64,000 nucleotides of DNA from Hymenopellis radicata (GCA_015501595.1 JADNRX010000164.1:52297-116296), one strand, 5' to 3'; positions 22,033-33,720 are shown, numbered from the stretch's first letter. Notes: generated from the letters alone by a model not told the origin. A program made the numbers and translations.

Positions 22033-22394
22033 GATCTGGAAAATCGCCTTCCTCGAGCTACACCGCGCCTTGCGCGCGTCGAGAAGGCCTTGGAGTGCCC
22101 GTGTTGCCAAGATACACTTTTGAGCCCAGAAACGTGCGCTGTAGTCCCTTCTTTCGCACTCTCCCTCGCTCAAATGCTTCTTCCAGGTGGTGTTGTGTAC
22201 ACGCATTGTGCAAGGCCTGCTGGATCGACCTCGAGCACAAGAAACCTCTCTCTCAGGCATTACCCATTGAATGCCCCGTCTGCCAGGATTCCTTTGTGGA
22301 AAATCCCATCCAGAATCGTGTTGTCGAGCAGGTCATCGAGGAGCTGCGACGTTGGATGGTTCTAGTCATACCAGATGCTATGAACAAGTCGTAG
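22033..22394 (+). CDS. RING-finger protein, 3' exons
   Basis: Exons 22033-22133 and 22187-22394, with a 53-bp intron (donor GTGCGC, acceptor TTCCAG), join to 309 nt ending in TAG. The product has a helical lead (VEKAL), a RING-HC (CPCC, then CVH, ALCKAC and CPVC) and a C-terminal helix (NRVVEQVIEELRRW). The unspliced frames each hold only half of the finger. The acceptor at 22031-22032 requires an upstream exon; a 37-bp candidate lies at 21938-21974 but its donor phase does not fit simply. Paralogous to 19450-19778, with shared intron position inside the finger. Probable E3 ligase activity is inferred from the fold alone. Confidence 0.65.
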
Positions 22395-23400
22395 GGTAAT
22401 GATAGTGAAAATGTTGTCACTTGTACTTTGTGCCAATGAAATAGTCGTACTTTCGGAAACCTGTGTTGGGGGCGAAGTAAACTCGTTAGTGGGGGCTTGT
22501 CACTATGAAACATACGCCCGCGCATGGTGAGTACCCAATCTTTGAATGGATTACCGCTGATGAGGCCTTGCAGTATGATTCGGATTGAGCACGTGGCCCG
22601 AGAGCTGTTTCAACGAAGGGCGATGTTGGGACACTTTTTCATTATTCCTCCCTTCGCCACATTCGCTCTCCTTCCTTCACTTTTACACTCGCCGATCTGA
22701 ATTTCTGTGACGTTTACTTACCTCTGGTACGGCGCTCGCGGCGGCCTGCAGCCGCTGTGCTCGGGCGAGACCGCACACGTTGGTCTCTTCACCTCGAGAA
22801 ACGCATGTCATTCGAGTTGAGGTAAGTGGTAAACATATGCCGTCGTCGCCTCCTGATGCGCGTCTGCATTAGGAACCTGACGTTCAATTTACGAGCGTGG
22901 CTAAGGATGCGGAGGTAAGCCATCTTCCTTTGAAGATGTACGAGGAAGCTCATTCGACCTTAGTAGATGTAATCTTCATGGACTTCGACAGCGGACGATT
23001 TGTTGTAGACATGCAGGATACGTATGTGTGGCGCTTAATTATATCCCGTTTCATTAGATTTTTTCTTGTATTTCGGTAGTGATAAAAAGAGACTCTTCTC
23101 CGAAGGTAGGTCTCAGATTCAAGAATGTTCACTCGGTCCAGGGCAGACAGAACGGTTGGGGATAAAACGGGTCTCCAGACAACCAGCAATTCGAAATGCC
23201 CTCGAGGGTCGAACCAGGGCGTGGAGAGACCGGGAGAGAAGAAGGTGTCAGGAAATGAAGGGCACGTCGATCACACGTGACAGTAAAGGTTCATCTTGAA
23301 CTATCACCTTCTTCAAATTGCAAACTGATTTCTGCTAGGAACCACCGGTCATCTTACCTTGGAAATGCGACTTACGCTGGATATCGACGTCGATCATAGC
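22395..23400. other. No supportable gene
   Basis: Frames on both strands are short and unlike any family that I recognise. A GC-rich block near 22725-22780 (GGCGCTCGCGGCGGCCTGCA) stands out against its surroundings. A 60-residue frame at 22897-23079 contains no motif. I see nothing else. Confidence 0.3.
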
Positions 23401-23409
23401 ATCGCAACA

Positions 23410-23773
23410 CGATGCAGCCATTCTCTACTGGTTTTTTGAGCTCGCACGGCCGAACGAATTTAAAAAGGAACATGGACAAGTCTCTTGGTCGTCTCTCTTC
23501 CCTCTGCCCTCCATGGAAAATAAGCGGATCTGGGTACGCGTCCTGCTCGTCGGTTTACTTGACGCTAATCTTGCCTTGTTCCGGGCAGTATAAGACCACG
23601 TTCTTCAACTTGACTATCGTCGGTATCGCGGCTTTGTCGCGCCAGGACTCTACAATGCCTTGGCATCGACCGGAGGTGCGCCCATGTTGCGTTACATGGT
23701 GATCTATCGCGTTGACTGGACGTGCATTTCCAGCGGGAGGAGCTCAGACGCCGTATCTGGTCATGGCCGGGAA
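23410..23773 (+). pseudogene. Fragment of an unidentified protein gene
   Basis: A protein-like frame reads LYWFFELARPNEFKKEHG, WSSLFPLPSMENKRIW and LLDANLALFRAV, then meets TAA at about 23588. It continues in the same frame with DYRRYRGFVAPGLYNALAST. A frame-shifted piece (EELRRRIWSWPGM) follows near 23745. The last 65 bp are repeated almost exactly at 26581-26645. I cannot name the family. The stop may be avoided by an intron with donor at 23535, but that alters the downstream frame. The fragment is cut at about 23775 by the start of repeat copy I. Confidence 0.45.
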
Positions 23774-23774
23774 T

Positions 23775-25455
23775 GATCATGTCGATCACTCGGGTTTGCC
23801 CGAATAGACTTGACCACCACCACGCCGACCTTCCACACGCCCTGGCAACGACGACAAACTGAAGACAATTAGCGCCGACATCGGATAGAATGGAAGACTT
23901 ACGACACGTCTAACACGCGCGATCCTTCCGGAATTAGTCGGATGTTCAAGGTAAGCTTTGGATTAAATCATAGTACTAAAGGTTTCTCGACTCACCACGA
24001 ATTAGGGTTTCGAGAACCCGCATGTTGACGGTTCTCAGGCCTGGTTACTGCTGTAATCAGTGAACCTCGTGTAACGGTCAGTGCTGATCCTTCGTGGCAC
24101 GTAAACTTTATTGATTTGATACTCGGCAGTCATACCGCGGAATTGCGCACCTTGTAGGAGACTTCTGGTGCTCGAGGGAGGTGCTATCACTGCTGGCGAT
24201 GTGGGCGGAGATTGTTGACGCGCCGCCAAGGTCGTAACTCGGGTAAGTTTCCGCTTCAAACCGTTTTCTGCATTTCAACGAAGTTTCAGTGCATTCAGGT
24301 CGGTGCAGCCTCGCGATACACACTATGTATCTATTTTGTTTTACAATCGACCATTTATTTCTCTCTTTTGCTGCGCTTAAGGCGCTAAAATCTCAACCCG
24401 CATGTTCCGCAGCCTCACCCGAACGCGTCGAGCGCGCAAAGCGCGCCGTTCACCTCTCTCTGGCGGCAACCGAAGAGCTCGAGAAGTTCGAATATCATCT
24501 AAATTCATCATCAGGAACACTGAAGATCTGAATGGAAGAAAGGTACGTACTTCAAGTTCAACTTGGAAAAGTTTGTGCTGACTCTGGCGGTCCAGATGCC
24601 TCCAAGAGCACGCGACGAGAAACGCCTACAAGAGTACGCGAAAAGTAGGCAGGTTTAAGGATCTTCAAGCGGACGTTATCATCGGAACTCACACGAGAAT
24701 GAGCAACGTACGTACACTGATCTTCTACGTTGCGAACGCGAACCTCTGAGGCGAAGTTACAATCTTGCAGTCCTCGTCGGGACGGGCGGATCCGATTGGG
24801 TAAGTGCCGTCGAGCACGTCGACGACGACGTGGAGGAGGCCAGACGTCTCAAGCCGACTCCTTGGCGCTGATGGATATATCTTCTTGAAGATATTATCCT
24901 AAATGGGATGTTGAACTTTTAGAACGCGACTAGAATGGTGACGTACCGGTTGTTCCTCATCCGAACCTGTACCGCGGAGCTGAACCATGCGCAGATCCAA
25001 TCGTCATCAAGTTCCGAATCGGGCGAACATTATGGTTCGAGTTTGCATGTGCCATACGTCCGAGAAGTCGACGAGGAGGAGTTCGCGGCCGACTGTGGAG
25101 TTGAGTCGACGAGCGGACGGGTCGGGCCATGTGAGTCGACTCCCTCGCAGATAAATTGCTCGATCCTTTGAGCACGGCCCAGCGAAAGTCCCGCATAATT
25201 CCCCAAACCGTCATGTTCAACTTTTGAACATGACGACAGTAAAGGTAACGTACCTTCGTTCCTTCTCTTCAAATATTCCGTGTAATTGATATTACTCATA
25301 GATCCTAATCGCTCTTCCGGCCGAGTGGAGGGAAACTTGCTGGTTGAATTTAGAGTGTGGCGTTGTCGCGGTAACTAGTTCGACTTGTTGTCGGGCCTAG
25401 GACGGCGTCAGTAATGTCGTCACTCGATGGATGATTAGCCTACCATCTGAGACGT
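23775..25455 (-). repeat. Unidentified intron-rich family, copy I
   Basis: Reverse-complement homologue of 30115-31730. Matches run from ATCACTCGGGTTTGCCCGAA at this copy's left end to ATGGATGATTAGCCTACCAT at its right end. Shared landmarks include a perfect palindrome, CATGTTCAACTTTTGAACATG (25213-25233), and splice-donor-like ACGTACC (GGTACGT on the minus strand) repeated at exon-like borders. A conserved coding piece shared with 35750-35830 and 58250-58320 reads ERVERAKRAV and LAATEELEKF (24420-24490, plus). No complete gene could be built. Confidence 0.6.
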
Positions 25456-26130
25456 CCATTCGCGCTGCTCCTGACGCCATGAAAGCGAGAGTGGACTCGG
25501 TGGTGTATTGGTGATGTGGTGTTGATGTCGGACTGCACGCTGCGTTTGGCGTGAGAAATGCGGATAGTGACGTTGAAGAGAGGTCGTGGTAAGTATGGTT
25601 TGCTCTGCGCTCGCAGCTCTTGAGGCTATTTCCTAGTTGGTATGTTCAACTTTCGAAGAGGGTTGAAAAAAAGGTGACGTACCATGCCCAGCCGAGACCG
25701 CAGACTTCGTCAACTCATTACCTCAGATCCAGATCGGAATCACGGTCCAAATGGGCCGACGTATGGTTCGAATTATAGCATGTGGCGTCATTTTCCGGAA
25801 TTGATGTTCGTTTCTGTGCATCTTTCAGCGCTGAAGGGAGGCCGAATAACGAAGATTCTAACCTTTATCCCGGTCATGTGTGTTATCGCTGCCCTTGCGG
25901 GGAAAACTTTGCGACGGGTGTGAGTCCAAGTCGGGATGGGGCGAGATTGACGCGAGAAATGAAGACGAGGAAGTCGGGAACTCTTGGCGCCTAACTCGCG
26001 CTCTGGTCGAGGTGTTTGGCGCCGTCATCGCTTGAATATGATTCCGAGCGTTGGATGGAGCAGTATGGAGATCCTGGTTTCTTCAGCCACGTAAGTGTCT
26101 ATCCTAATGTAGGGCGAACATTTACTGACA
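25456..26130. other. Diverged pieces of the unidentified family
   Basis: 25620-25800 resembles 24940-25060 and 42330-42480. It has TCAGATCCAGATCGGAATCA, then TATGGTTCGAATTATA and GTGGCGTCAT in the same order, preceded by GGTGACGTACC. It is therefore another, older piece of the family described at 23775-25455. The remainder (25800-26130) shows no gene. Confidence 0.4.
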
Positions 26131-26700
26131 ATTTTGGTGCGTGTAGGTCGCAGTTGCAAAATACTTAGGTCTCTAGAGGTGAAAAAGTGGGAGAAGGCCG
26201 GGCCGAAACTGAAGACTGAAGCACAAGCTCAGGAGAGCGTACTGCAAGCTCCAAAAGAAACTTGGGCACCCTTGCAAGTCTCACCACCTGGAGCACCGCC
26301 GACACCCGCGAGCAAGCTAGGACCATCCGTCGCTTCCCCGCCTGGCAGGAAGAACAGGGTCTAGATTTGGAGATGTTGTATGGCGTCGCGTTACAAGCGG
26401 GCTTTGACCGGCCCGTGGATGCAAGAAGACCGGTACGCAATGCGTGCCCAAGTTACCCATCTTCGAGCTGGGCAAGGTTGTGAAGCGTGTTCGTGCTGTG
26501 AACAAGAGGCTTATCGCTGGGTTTATTTCGGAGGACGGCATGTCGGAGAGTGGTTCAAGCATTTGGGCATCGCGCCTCAACTATCGCGTTGACTGGACGT
26601 GCCTTTCCAGGCGGAGGAGCTCAGACGCCGTATCTGGTCATGGCCCGGAATGCCATTCACTCATGTTCGCCATCTGTTTCTTCGCAAGTACGCGTAAAGC
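26130..26700 (+). pseudogene. Fragment of the same unidentified protein gene as 23410
   Basis: The frame carrying ARTIRRFPAWQEEQGLDLEM and LYGVALQAGFDRPVDAR (about 26310-26425) shifts at about 26440 to LPIFELGKVVKRVRAVNKRL, AGFISEDGMSES. After another shift it reads FKHLGIAPQLSR and EELRRRIWSWPGMPFTHVRH. The shared 65-bp block at 26581-26645 links it to 23410-23773. It is protein-like over about 120 residues but broken by at least two shifts. Family unknown. Confidence 0.45.
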
Positions 26701-27949
26701 CTTAGTTTTCCGTGTCTCTCTGCTGACGACTTTCATAGGTATGTTCAGCAATAGGTTCGGTTTAAGGACGACGTTCGTCGTGGGACTGTGAGAAGGTACT
26801 GACAGTTGACACGATTGGCGTACTTGAATTCAATGGAAACTGCACGTAGATGTAAGACTGATGAAAACACAAAGCAGTTGTGCATAGAAGATATCAAAAA
26901 GTGGTTGGAGTGGGGGATGATGTGAGATGGTATATACAAAGCAAGAAGATATACAGGAACTGAGTGGGGGTTCAACAACACGACAGGAAGAACAGCAACA
27001 ACGAAAGGATGTACGAAAGACTCTACCTGCTGGTAAGTAATCATCTTCAATCTGTAACATGGCTCACCTTCAACTCCAGCGCTTAGTGATCACGTCGCAT
27101 TCGAGAAAGTACGGTGCGGCGGCGTTTGCTTGACAGAGCAAGCACCGGACCCTGGACTCTTCGTCGTGATGGATAAGGTTGGTGTGGTGAGGGAATGGCA
27201 GCCGATAGATGAGTCGCGTATGGCCTAGGTATTGATTCATTGTCGCCTTCCTGGGGACGTCTGAGCAGTGATGACAGTGGGGCAAGGATTGAAATTTATA
27301 CTGGATATCGCGATGGACGGCTTGCCGCTCGAAGCTTGCGAAGATTTGCCTGCGAAGACGTTGGCCGTTGTGCCAAGTATACTGGCGGCGACATTGCATT
27401 CGAAGATTGGCGAAATCGACCTTTGTAAAGGGATTTAGTCACGCCGCGGGAGGGAACGAACGCGCCAGCGCAATTATGGCTTGGAACTAGTGCGTGCTCA
27501 CCGGTTTACTGAGCTCGCGTATTAGCGCCGCCATCTCCTTTAGTAGTGTTGCAGTATCCATCGTTGTAGTGGCAGGCTGGGATGATGCGCATAAGCGCTT
27601 ACCACCACGGGATGCATTTACTGTTATCTTATCTTATCAGCGCGTTTGTTTCTGTAGACTTCGCGTTCATAATACACAACGGTCTCGTAAAATAATGTAT
27701 TTAAAACTACCCAAATGTCTTTGTTCATCCAAGGCCGTTCGCCACCCAGAGATGGCCCCACTCTTTTGTTTCGCACCACCACCATCATCATCGCTGTGGC
27801 TAGTATCCCGTTGGACTTGTTTTTACAACTCCGCTTTTTGCTTGCCTTCCTTGCATCCCCCATTTGCTTCGCCTAATAGTGCGACTGCGACTTGGTCAAC
27901 GATCTGAAAGGACTACAAAGGCAGATTACGGACTACTCGAAGCTGCAAC
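26701..27949. other. Mostly non-coding; weak zinc-finger-like frame at 27070-27399 (-)
   Basis: A minus-strand frame at 27399-27070 ends with VRCLLCQANAAAPYFLECD, which resembles the Cys-rich tail found downstream of LINE reverse transcriptases, but nothing else of a LINE is near, so the call is weak. The other frames in 26701-27949, including 27494-27907, show no recognisable product. Confidence 0.25.
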
Positions 27950-27959
27950 GATTATGAGA

Positions 27960-29006
27960 TGAGGACGGTGACAACTTCGTGGACGACTACAAGAACGTAA
28001 TTGCGGATGAAAGGACGATATCGCAGATGACGACGAGGATGCCAACGAGGACGACAGCGAGGACGACTGCGTGGCCGAGTCTGAAGAAGACGGCGCGCAT
28101 TGCTGGTGCGCACGGGCTGTTCGACCACATATTGGGTGCGTGGATGGGCCATCCTTCATGCCACCATCATCTCATTTCGTTTACTCCTCTAGCTACCCGC
28201 CCCCTTCGTCGTCAAGAATGCACTGGTAAGTTGTCTCTGTTCAGTACTCAACGACGAGCCCACTGACAGCTTCGGCAGACTTTGGTGTCCCGTACAGCGG
28301 CCTCAACTCGGACATCGTCGTCTTCAAAGACGCCTTGAGAAGACTATTAGAGCATTGTGCCGACGTTCTGGACGGTCTCCTTGGTACGTTTACTGCCCAC
28401 TTACTGGTCGACACGCTTGCTAACAGTTTCTGCAGCCTTTCATGTCCCATCGCCAGATACCCCGTCTTCCACGACACTTTGTACCGACTGCTAGAGTCTC
28501 TTCCCGATGTCGCTCGAACTGCCGGACTGGCGCCTTGGTATGCTGATGTTGCCCTTCTCCACGTATTTCACTTACTCACTGCACCAGAATTCAACTTGTC
28601 ATCAATGTCGTTCTCTTCAAATCCCCGGCATTACCTCAACAAAAAAACATCGCCTACGCTGCCGTTCCGCCTCTCTTCCACGACCATCACACACCCGAGC
28701 GGCTTGACTCCTCCTCGCGGTCTTAATGGTCCACTTTCATTGCTGCTCGGTAAGCTCAGATTGCTGTGTTTTATCCATCGTTATTGAACCAAGCCCTTGC
28801 CCTAGTCTTCTTTCTGGACGACGCGAAGCCCGAAGCCTCGGCGATGCTGCGACAGCACGCACAGAGATAAGGTTCCCAACAAGGATACAACTGACGCGCT
28901 TACCGCAGAGGGCGACACTGCTGATCTCCAGACGACATTGAGTCCCTGGACGATGGACGAAGATGATGCCCTCGAACGACCTCTGCTACAGCAACCATAC
29001 GGATGA
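27960..29006 (+). CDS. Hypothetical protein with acidic N-terminal stretch
   Basis: A plus-strand frame at about 28010-28120 is strongly acidic (DDEDANEDDSEDD). It is followed by possible introns, one clear (GTAAGT at 28224 to TTCGGCAG at 28278). Exon-like sequence then reads DFGVPYSGLNSDIVVFKDAL, LRRLLEHCADVLDGLL, YPVFHDTLYRLLESLPDVA. The frame stays open from about 28279 to 28790. A further donor (GTAAGC, 28751) and acceptor (28806) precede a tail ending at TGA 29004-29006. The natural amino-acid texture suggests a real gene. Exon borders inside the open stretch are ambiguous because two intron-like segments (28384-28435; 28538-28586) can be read through. No domain is recognised. Confidence 0.4.
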
Positions 29007-29300
29007 CAAGTACTTACGGTGCGCCCGCTTTCCCCTCGTTATTACCGTAATTGATCGTCGGTGCAGATGCCTGCCTCAGCACCACTAGGATCCCATGGCT
29101 TACACCCCCAATGTTCTGGACTATTCTCACCCTTTTTTCGATTCTGCCTCTTTCATGCATTCAATTGGGCATATTGGTCTGGCTAGTGCTAGTCGAGTAG
29201 CTTTACAGCGTGTATCGCGTATTGCAGTAAATGCATTGATTTATGGTCTAAACCGTTGCTGTATATTATTGAGCAGGATATTTGGAGATCCAATAGAAGT

Positions 29301-29340
29301 ATAGGTACCATTGGGATAGTATAGGTACCATTGGGATAGT
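29301..29340. repeat. Perfect two-copy 20-bp tandem repeat
   Basis: ATAGGTACCATTGGGATAGT occurs twice back to back (29301-29320, 29321-29340). A partial third copy (ATAG) follows. Confidence 0.9.
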
Positions 29341-29456
29341 ATAGAGCGACAGTCCTCGGCTATTGACGAACCATGCGTCGGGTGGTGGTGGGGAGTGTGT
29401 TGGGCAGTGCTGGGGTGAAGACCGGGAAAGGACAGGGTATGCAACGGACATGGATA

Positions 29457-29544
29457 GGGAATACACTGGGCGAGGATGGGGAATACACTGGGCGAGGATG
29501 GGGAATACACTGGGCGAGGATGGGGCATACACTGGGTGAGGCTG
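29457..29544. repeat. 22-bp minisatellite, four copies
   Basis: A 22-bp unit starting GGGAATACACTGGGCGAGG is repeated at 29457, 29479, 29501 and 29523. The first three copies are identical; the fourth has a few changes (GGGCATACACTGGGTGAGGC). Confidence 0.9.
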
Positions 29545-29569
29545 GGCGATGAACGGTGTCACGTGAGCG

Positions 29570-29940
29570 TGACGCGCCGAGGAAATTATGTCGAGGAAAT
29601 CGAATTTCCTCGACTGAGGAAAGCGACGAGGAAATGTGGCTTCCTCGTTGATTTCCTCGGTTGAGGAAGTCAGATTTCCTCAACCGAGGAAATCAACGAG
29701 GAAGCCACCGAGGAAACATACCGAGGAAATCAGATTTCCTCAGCTGAGGAAATCAACTGAGGAAATCGGATTACCTCAGCCCGAGGAACGCACTGAGGAA
29801 ACTGCCGAGGAAATTTGATTTCCTCAGTATCTTCCCCATTCAAGGAAATCGGATTTCCTCGGCCGAGGAACACACTGAGGAAATTTGATTTCCTCGAACG
29901 ATTTCCTCAGCTATTTCCTCCGCCGCGGAAATTTGGTTCC
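29570..29940. repeat. Dense two-orientation GAGGAAAT array
   Basis: About nine exact GAGGAAAT and nine exact ATTTCCTC octamers, plus variants, lie within 370 bp. Many are paired as short hairpins (GAGGAAATCGAATTTCCTC; GAGGAAATCAGATTTCCTC). The layout resembles the subterminal arrays of the hAT-like elements in this window, but neither matched terminal inverted repeats nor an 8-bp duplication could be shown. A GGTTCCCCTG near 29936-29945 could be one hAT-type end, with no partner found. Non-coding. Confidence 0.75.
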
Positions 29941-30114
29941 CCTGATGTGAGAGCTGCAAGCACAGAGGGATACGACTTACCTGGACCTCTCTTCAACGTC
30001 GCTCTCCGCATTTCTCACAACAAACCCAGTGTACAGTCCGACATCAACACCACACCACCTCTGAACCACCGAGTCCACCCTCGCTTTCATGCCGTCAGGA
30101 GCGGCGCGAATAGA

Positions 30115-33100
30115 CGTCTCAGATGGTAGGCTATTCGTCCATCGAGTGACGATGTTACTGACGCCGTCCTAGGCCCGACGACGAGTCGAACTAGTTAGCG
30201 ACAACGCCACACTCTGAATCCATCCAGCAAGTTTCCCCATTCGGCCTAAAGAGCGATGCAGATCTATAAGTAATATCAATCACACGGAAGATTTCAAGAG
30301 AAGGGAAGGTACGTTACCTTTACTGTCGTCATGTTCAAAAGTTGAACATGACGGTTTAGGGAATTATGCGGGACTTTCGCTGGGCCGTGACCAAAGGATG
30401 GCGCGATTTATCTGCGAGGGAATCGACTAGCATGGCCAGACCCGCCCGCTCGTCGACTCAAGTTCAGAGTCGACCGGACTCATCCTCAGCGACAAGTTCT
30501 CCATCGTATGGCGCTCCGAATTCGGGATATTGTCAGGCAGAAGCGGAAATGATGCGAATAGCGTATCACGATGTAGATCCAGATCTGGTAGAGTTCCCTG
30601 AGTCGGAAATCCGCGAACAAAAGAAGAGGTACGTACTCACTAGTTATACTCCTCATTCATTCGTAGCCTAACAACGGACCTAGGGCGTCCATTCACAAGT
30701 CCGAATCCTCACAAAGTGATGGCGACGCCGTATTCGACCTCCAGGACGAAGTAAACGTGTCCAAGTTGGCGCGTAGTCCGAGTTCATCGCTGCGATGAAC
30801 AAATCCAACATCCTTCGTGGAGCAGTAGCGTCGGTCCAGGGAGCGCCTTTGCCTACGGCGGCGGCGGCTCTAGAAACGAGAAGAACAGTAGTTACCCTTC
30901 TGCGCTACGGCCTTGGAGTTTGAATTCAGGTACGTACCTCGTCTCTTATCGTTCGAGATTCATCAATGACGCTAGTTTAGGATCGCCGTTAATCTGGTCT
31001 TCTATTTGCTGGCTTTACGAGGCGTTTGAAAGGCCGGTGATGAAGTCGGGGTTGAGGTCCGAGTCGGGGGGAATGAAGTCGATAGACGCGTTTTCCGCGC
31101 CTTACGCGCATCGAGCGGGCAGTAGACAAATCGAGTATCATTTCTTGCTGTAGATATACCGGCTGTAGTACAAAGAAACTTTGAGAAATCTAAGAGTTGT
31201 TAGAAGAAGGCGCAGGAGACCAAAATAGAGAAAGAATACCTATGAAATACATCTATGTGACTGTTCAGCGTGGCGGCAGACGTCCTCAACGACGATATCA
31301 CCGCCCAGAGCACCACAGGACCGCCAAAGAGCGGCATAATGTTCCTGGACATGATGTTAAAATGTCAATAAAGTTCAAACTTACCATAAGGATCTGCACT
31401 CACCATAGCACGCGGTTCTTCCCTTACGTGGCATTCAAATTCCTTCGAACGTCGCCACAACGAGTACGAGAAACCTAATTCGCAGTAAGCCGAAAACCAC
31501 TCTTGTGTCATTTAAATGAAAGCTTACCTTCAGCTTCCGAGGGTTTCCACAACGGCATTATCATTCCAGGGCGCTATGTCGCTTCCATATAGTCCGCGGT
31601 CGGCGCAGAAGGTCCAGGCGTCGTCGTCGTTGCGGGGTGTCAGAGCGAAGCTGTGATGGTGGTGGTATAAGCGCAAAGTTCCTATTCGGGCAAACCCGAG
31701 TGATCGACGGGACTTGTGCTCTTACTGCCACCAAGCTGACCTCAATTTCTCGCATCTAATATATTCACTCTTTCTCTCACCTTGCGCGTGCCTCTCTTGT
31801 ACCGGAATTTACTCCTCAAGACCCTCATCAAATATCCCGACGGTCATATGGGCGCGACAACGCGTTATACGCGTGTTATTCTACTTTCATCGTTAACTTT
31901 GCCTTCCGTTTCCCTTCATTCGACATTCATTATCTATGACGAGCTCTACGGGTGCCTCTTGAAGGCAATCTTATCGTATCGGGACTGGAAGCCTGGGAAC
32001 TTGGACTGGGGCGCTGACGCGGCCTCGCCACTTACCTCCATCCCTCATTGCGATTTTGCCTGGACGCGACCTTTCTTGAGAACCCCTTCGACGGCGTTAA
32101 TCGCGCATCTGGGTCTGGTGATTTTAGCGCCAGAGCAAGTTCGCGCCATGGAACCCTTGTTCTTCTTTTCGTTATGGCTTCTTTCTTTACATGGCGGCGC
32201 CGTTACCATGGCCTGCGTTACGACTGAGTCAAGCATGTGGATCCGCGAACATTCGACTTGAGGAATCCTTTCGCGTTGACAAGATTTCGATTTGGACTTG
32301 GGGAGGTGCGTTCGAATTGTTCTTGCCGTCTCGTCTCAACGAGCCCATACTTCTCTCAGATCTTCTCTCGACATTCCTCGACTCGCCGCTCTATCATTCG
32401 GCTCCTTATGCTTTTAATTGGACGACATTCAAACCATCAACTTACGTGTGGCGCGAATTCCAACATTCCGCGGATTCGGTTGACAAAGCCAAATGGATAG
32501 CATAGAAATGCGGAAGTCATACCCCTAGAATAAACGCTCCTCGGATACCGGCAGATCTGGATCTGGTTTGGATTAATTTGGGATATATAACCCAACGCGG
32601 ACGTGGAATCCCCCACTTTCTTTCTTCCCTTCCCCCACTATGACCATGTCTCTCACTACTGCCACGATGTCGGTCGTCTCTTCAACATCGTACTGGTGCC
32701 CTCGTCGGGATTGCGAGCTCATCAACATGTCCGCCGGGTAGGTGGCTTCCTACCATCATGTTGAACTTGCACTGATTCTTCGGCACGTTGAGCAGGGCGT
32801 CGGGACGTCGGGATCAGACGGTTTGAATGCCCTTGCCGCCTTCTATGGCATCATGTCGCAAGGCGGGATGACTTTAACATGTTCGACTTGGCTTTGTGGT
32901 CTCAGCGTCGCCCGCCATGACGACTGTCCACGGTCACGGTACGTTGAACTTTGCCTTCAACCATGTTTGTTGATTTACTTACTATCCTTTAGACCAACCG
33001 TCAAGTCTGTCGACCTCGTTGTTGCCGCGCGAAGGTATGTTGATCTTTTCCTTGGATTTTTCTTGACCGACGTTGACGAGCTGTCTCTAGACCTTCGTCG

Positions 33101-33720
33101 ATATCAAGATATCAATGCCTTCCGACCGCGTCTCTCACGACGGGGTCGCTATGCTTCTCCCTCTCAGGTATTTGTACTGTTTCCTTCGTTGGGTTGTTAA
33201 TTACTAACTACTTTTCAGCATCAACCTTCATTGCTGACGCTCACCTACTCCGAAATCTTACTGAGGTCGCCTGTCTTCTTCACCCTGTTGTTTCTCTACC
33301 GACGCTGGCCATCCCGGATAGACGTCGACCTTACCTATCTCTGATGGCTATGCTCTCATCGATGTCTTGTAAGTCGTCGTCACTTTCCTTGTCTTGAACA
33401 TTGACTAACATGTTATCAGCACGACGAACAGGGCCACCGTTGACGAAGATGCTCGTCAACGTTGCCTTGAACTTGTTACATTCTTCAACCTTCGGTATGT
33501 CACCGACTCACTTGTCAGTTCTGTTGACTACTAACCTTTCATTAGCCTGAACTTTAACAACGACTACTGCCCTCGTTGATTGAGGTCTTCATCAACGTTG
33601 TCTTCGGACTGGGGTCTAGAGGTATGTTTACCGACTCCTTCGCCTCCTTGTAATCATTCCTCGTTGACTGACACATTGTCAGGTCTTGATGGTTATCGCG
33701 CTTACTAGTACGTGCCCTTC
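30115..33720 (+). repeat. Unidentified intron-rich family, copy IV (longest)
   Basis: The first part (30115-31730) is the reverse complement of copy I. The part from 30520 also matches copy II from 34960 (TATTGTCAGGCAGAAGCG, AAATCCGCGAA, AAGAAGAGGTACGTACTC). The last part (32550-33720) matches 36570-37749 in direct order (CCCACTTTCTTTCTTCCCT, GTCCGCCG, GGGACGTCGGGAT). Many textbook introns are visible (GTATGT..TTGACTAAC..AG), for example 33379-33419 and 33495-33544. One spliced stretch reads TVDEDARQRCLELVTFF before a stop. So it is gene-derived, intron-rich and decayed. The intervening 31740-32540 is absent from copy II. Confidence 0.6.
31782..32261 (+). CDS. Hypothetical 159-aa frame in the copy IV insertion
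   Basis: This open frame lies in the segment that copy IV has and copy II lacks. The texture from residue about 60 on is protein-like (DELYGCLLKAILSYRDWKPG, then EQVRAMEPLFFFSLWLLSLH). The last part is hydrophobic, enough for one membrane segment. No family is recognised, and it may be a piece of a larger spliced gene. Confidence 0.3.
   Translation: MRVPLLYRNLLLKTLIKYPDGHMGATTRYTRVILLSSLTLPSVSLHSTFIIYDELYGCLLKAILSYRDWKPGNLDWGADAASPLTSIPHCDFAWTRPFLRTPSTALIAHLGLVILAPEQVRAMEPLFFFSLWLLSLHGGAVTMACVTTESSMWIREHST

Noticed and set aside
27070..27399. A LINE open frame
   Set aside because: Only a short Cys-rich tail resembles LINE proteins; no RT motif lies within several kilobases on that strand.
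28384..28586. Two introns in the hypothetical gene
   Set aside because: Both segments have good borders, but removing the first breaks the open downstream frame, so I left the region unsplit.
29420..29945. A CRISPR-like repeat array
   Set aside because: Units of the minisatellite are contiguous with no spacers, the GAGGAAAT motifs are irregular and in both orientations, and the DNA is eukaryotic.
29432..29945. A hAT element running from CAGGGTATGC to GGTTCCCCTG
   Set aside because: The two ends share only a few bases and no 8-bp duplication flanks them.
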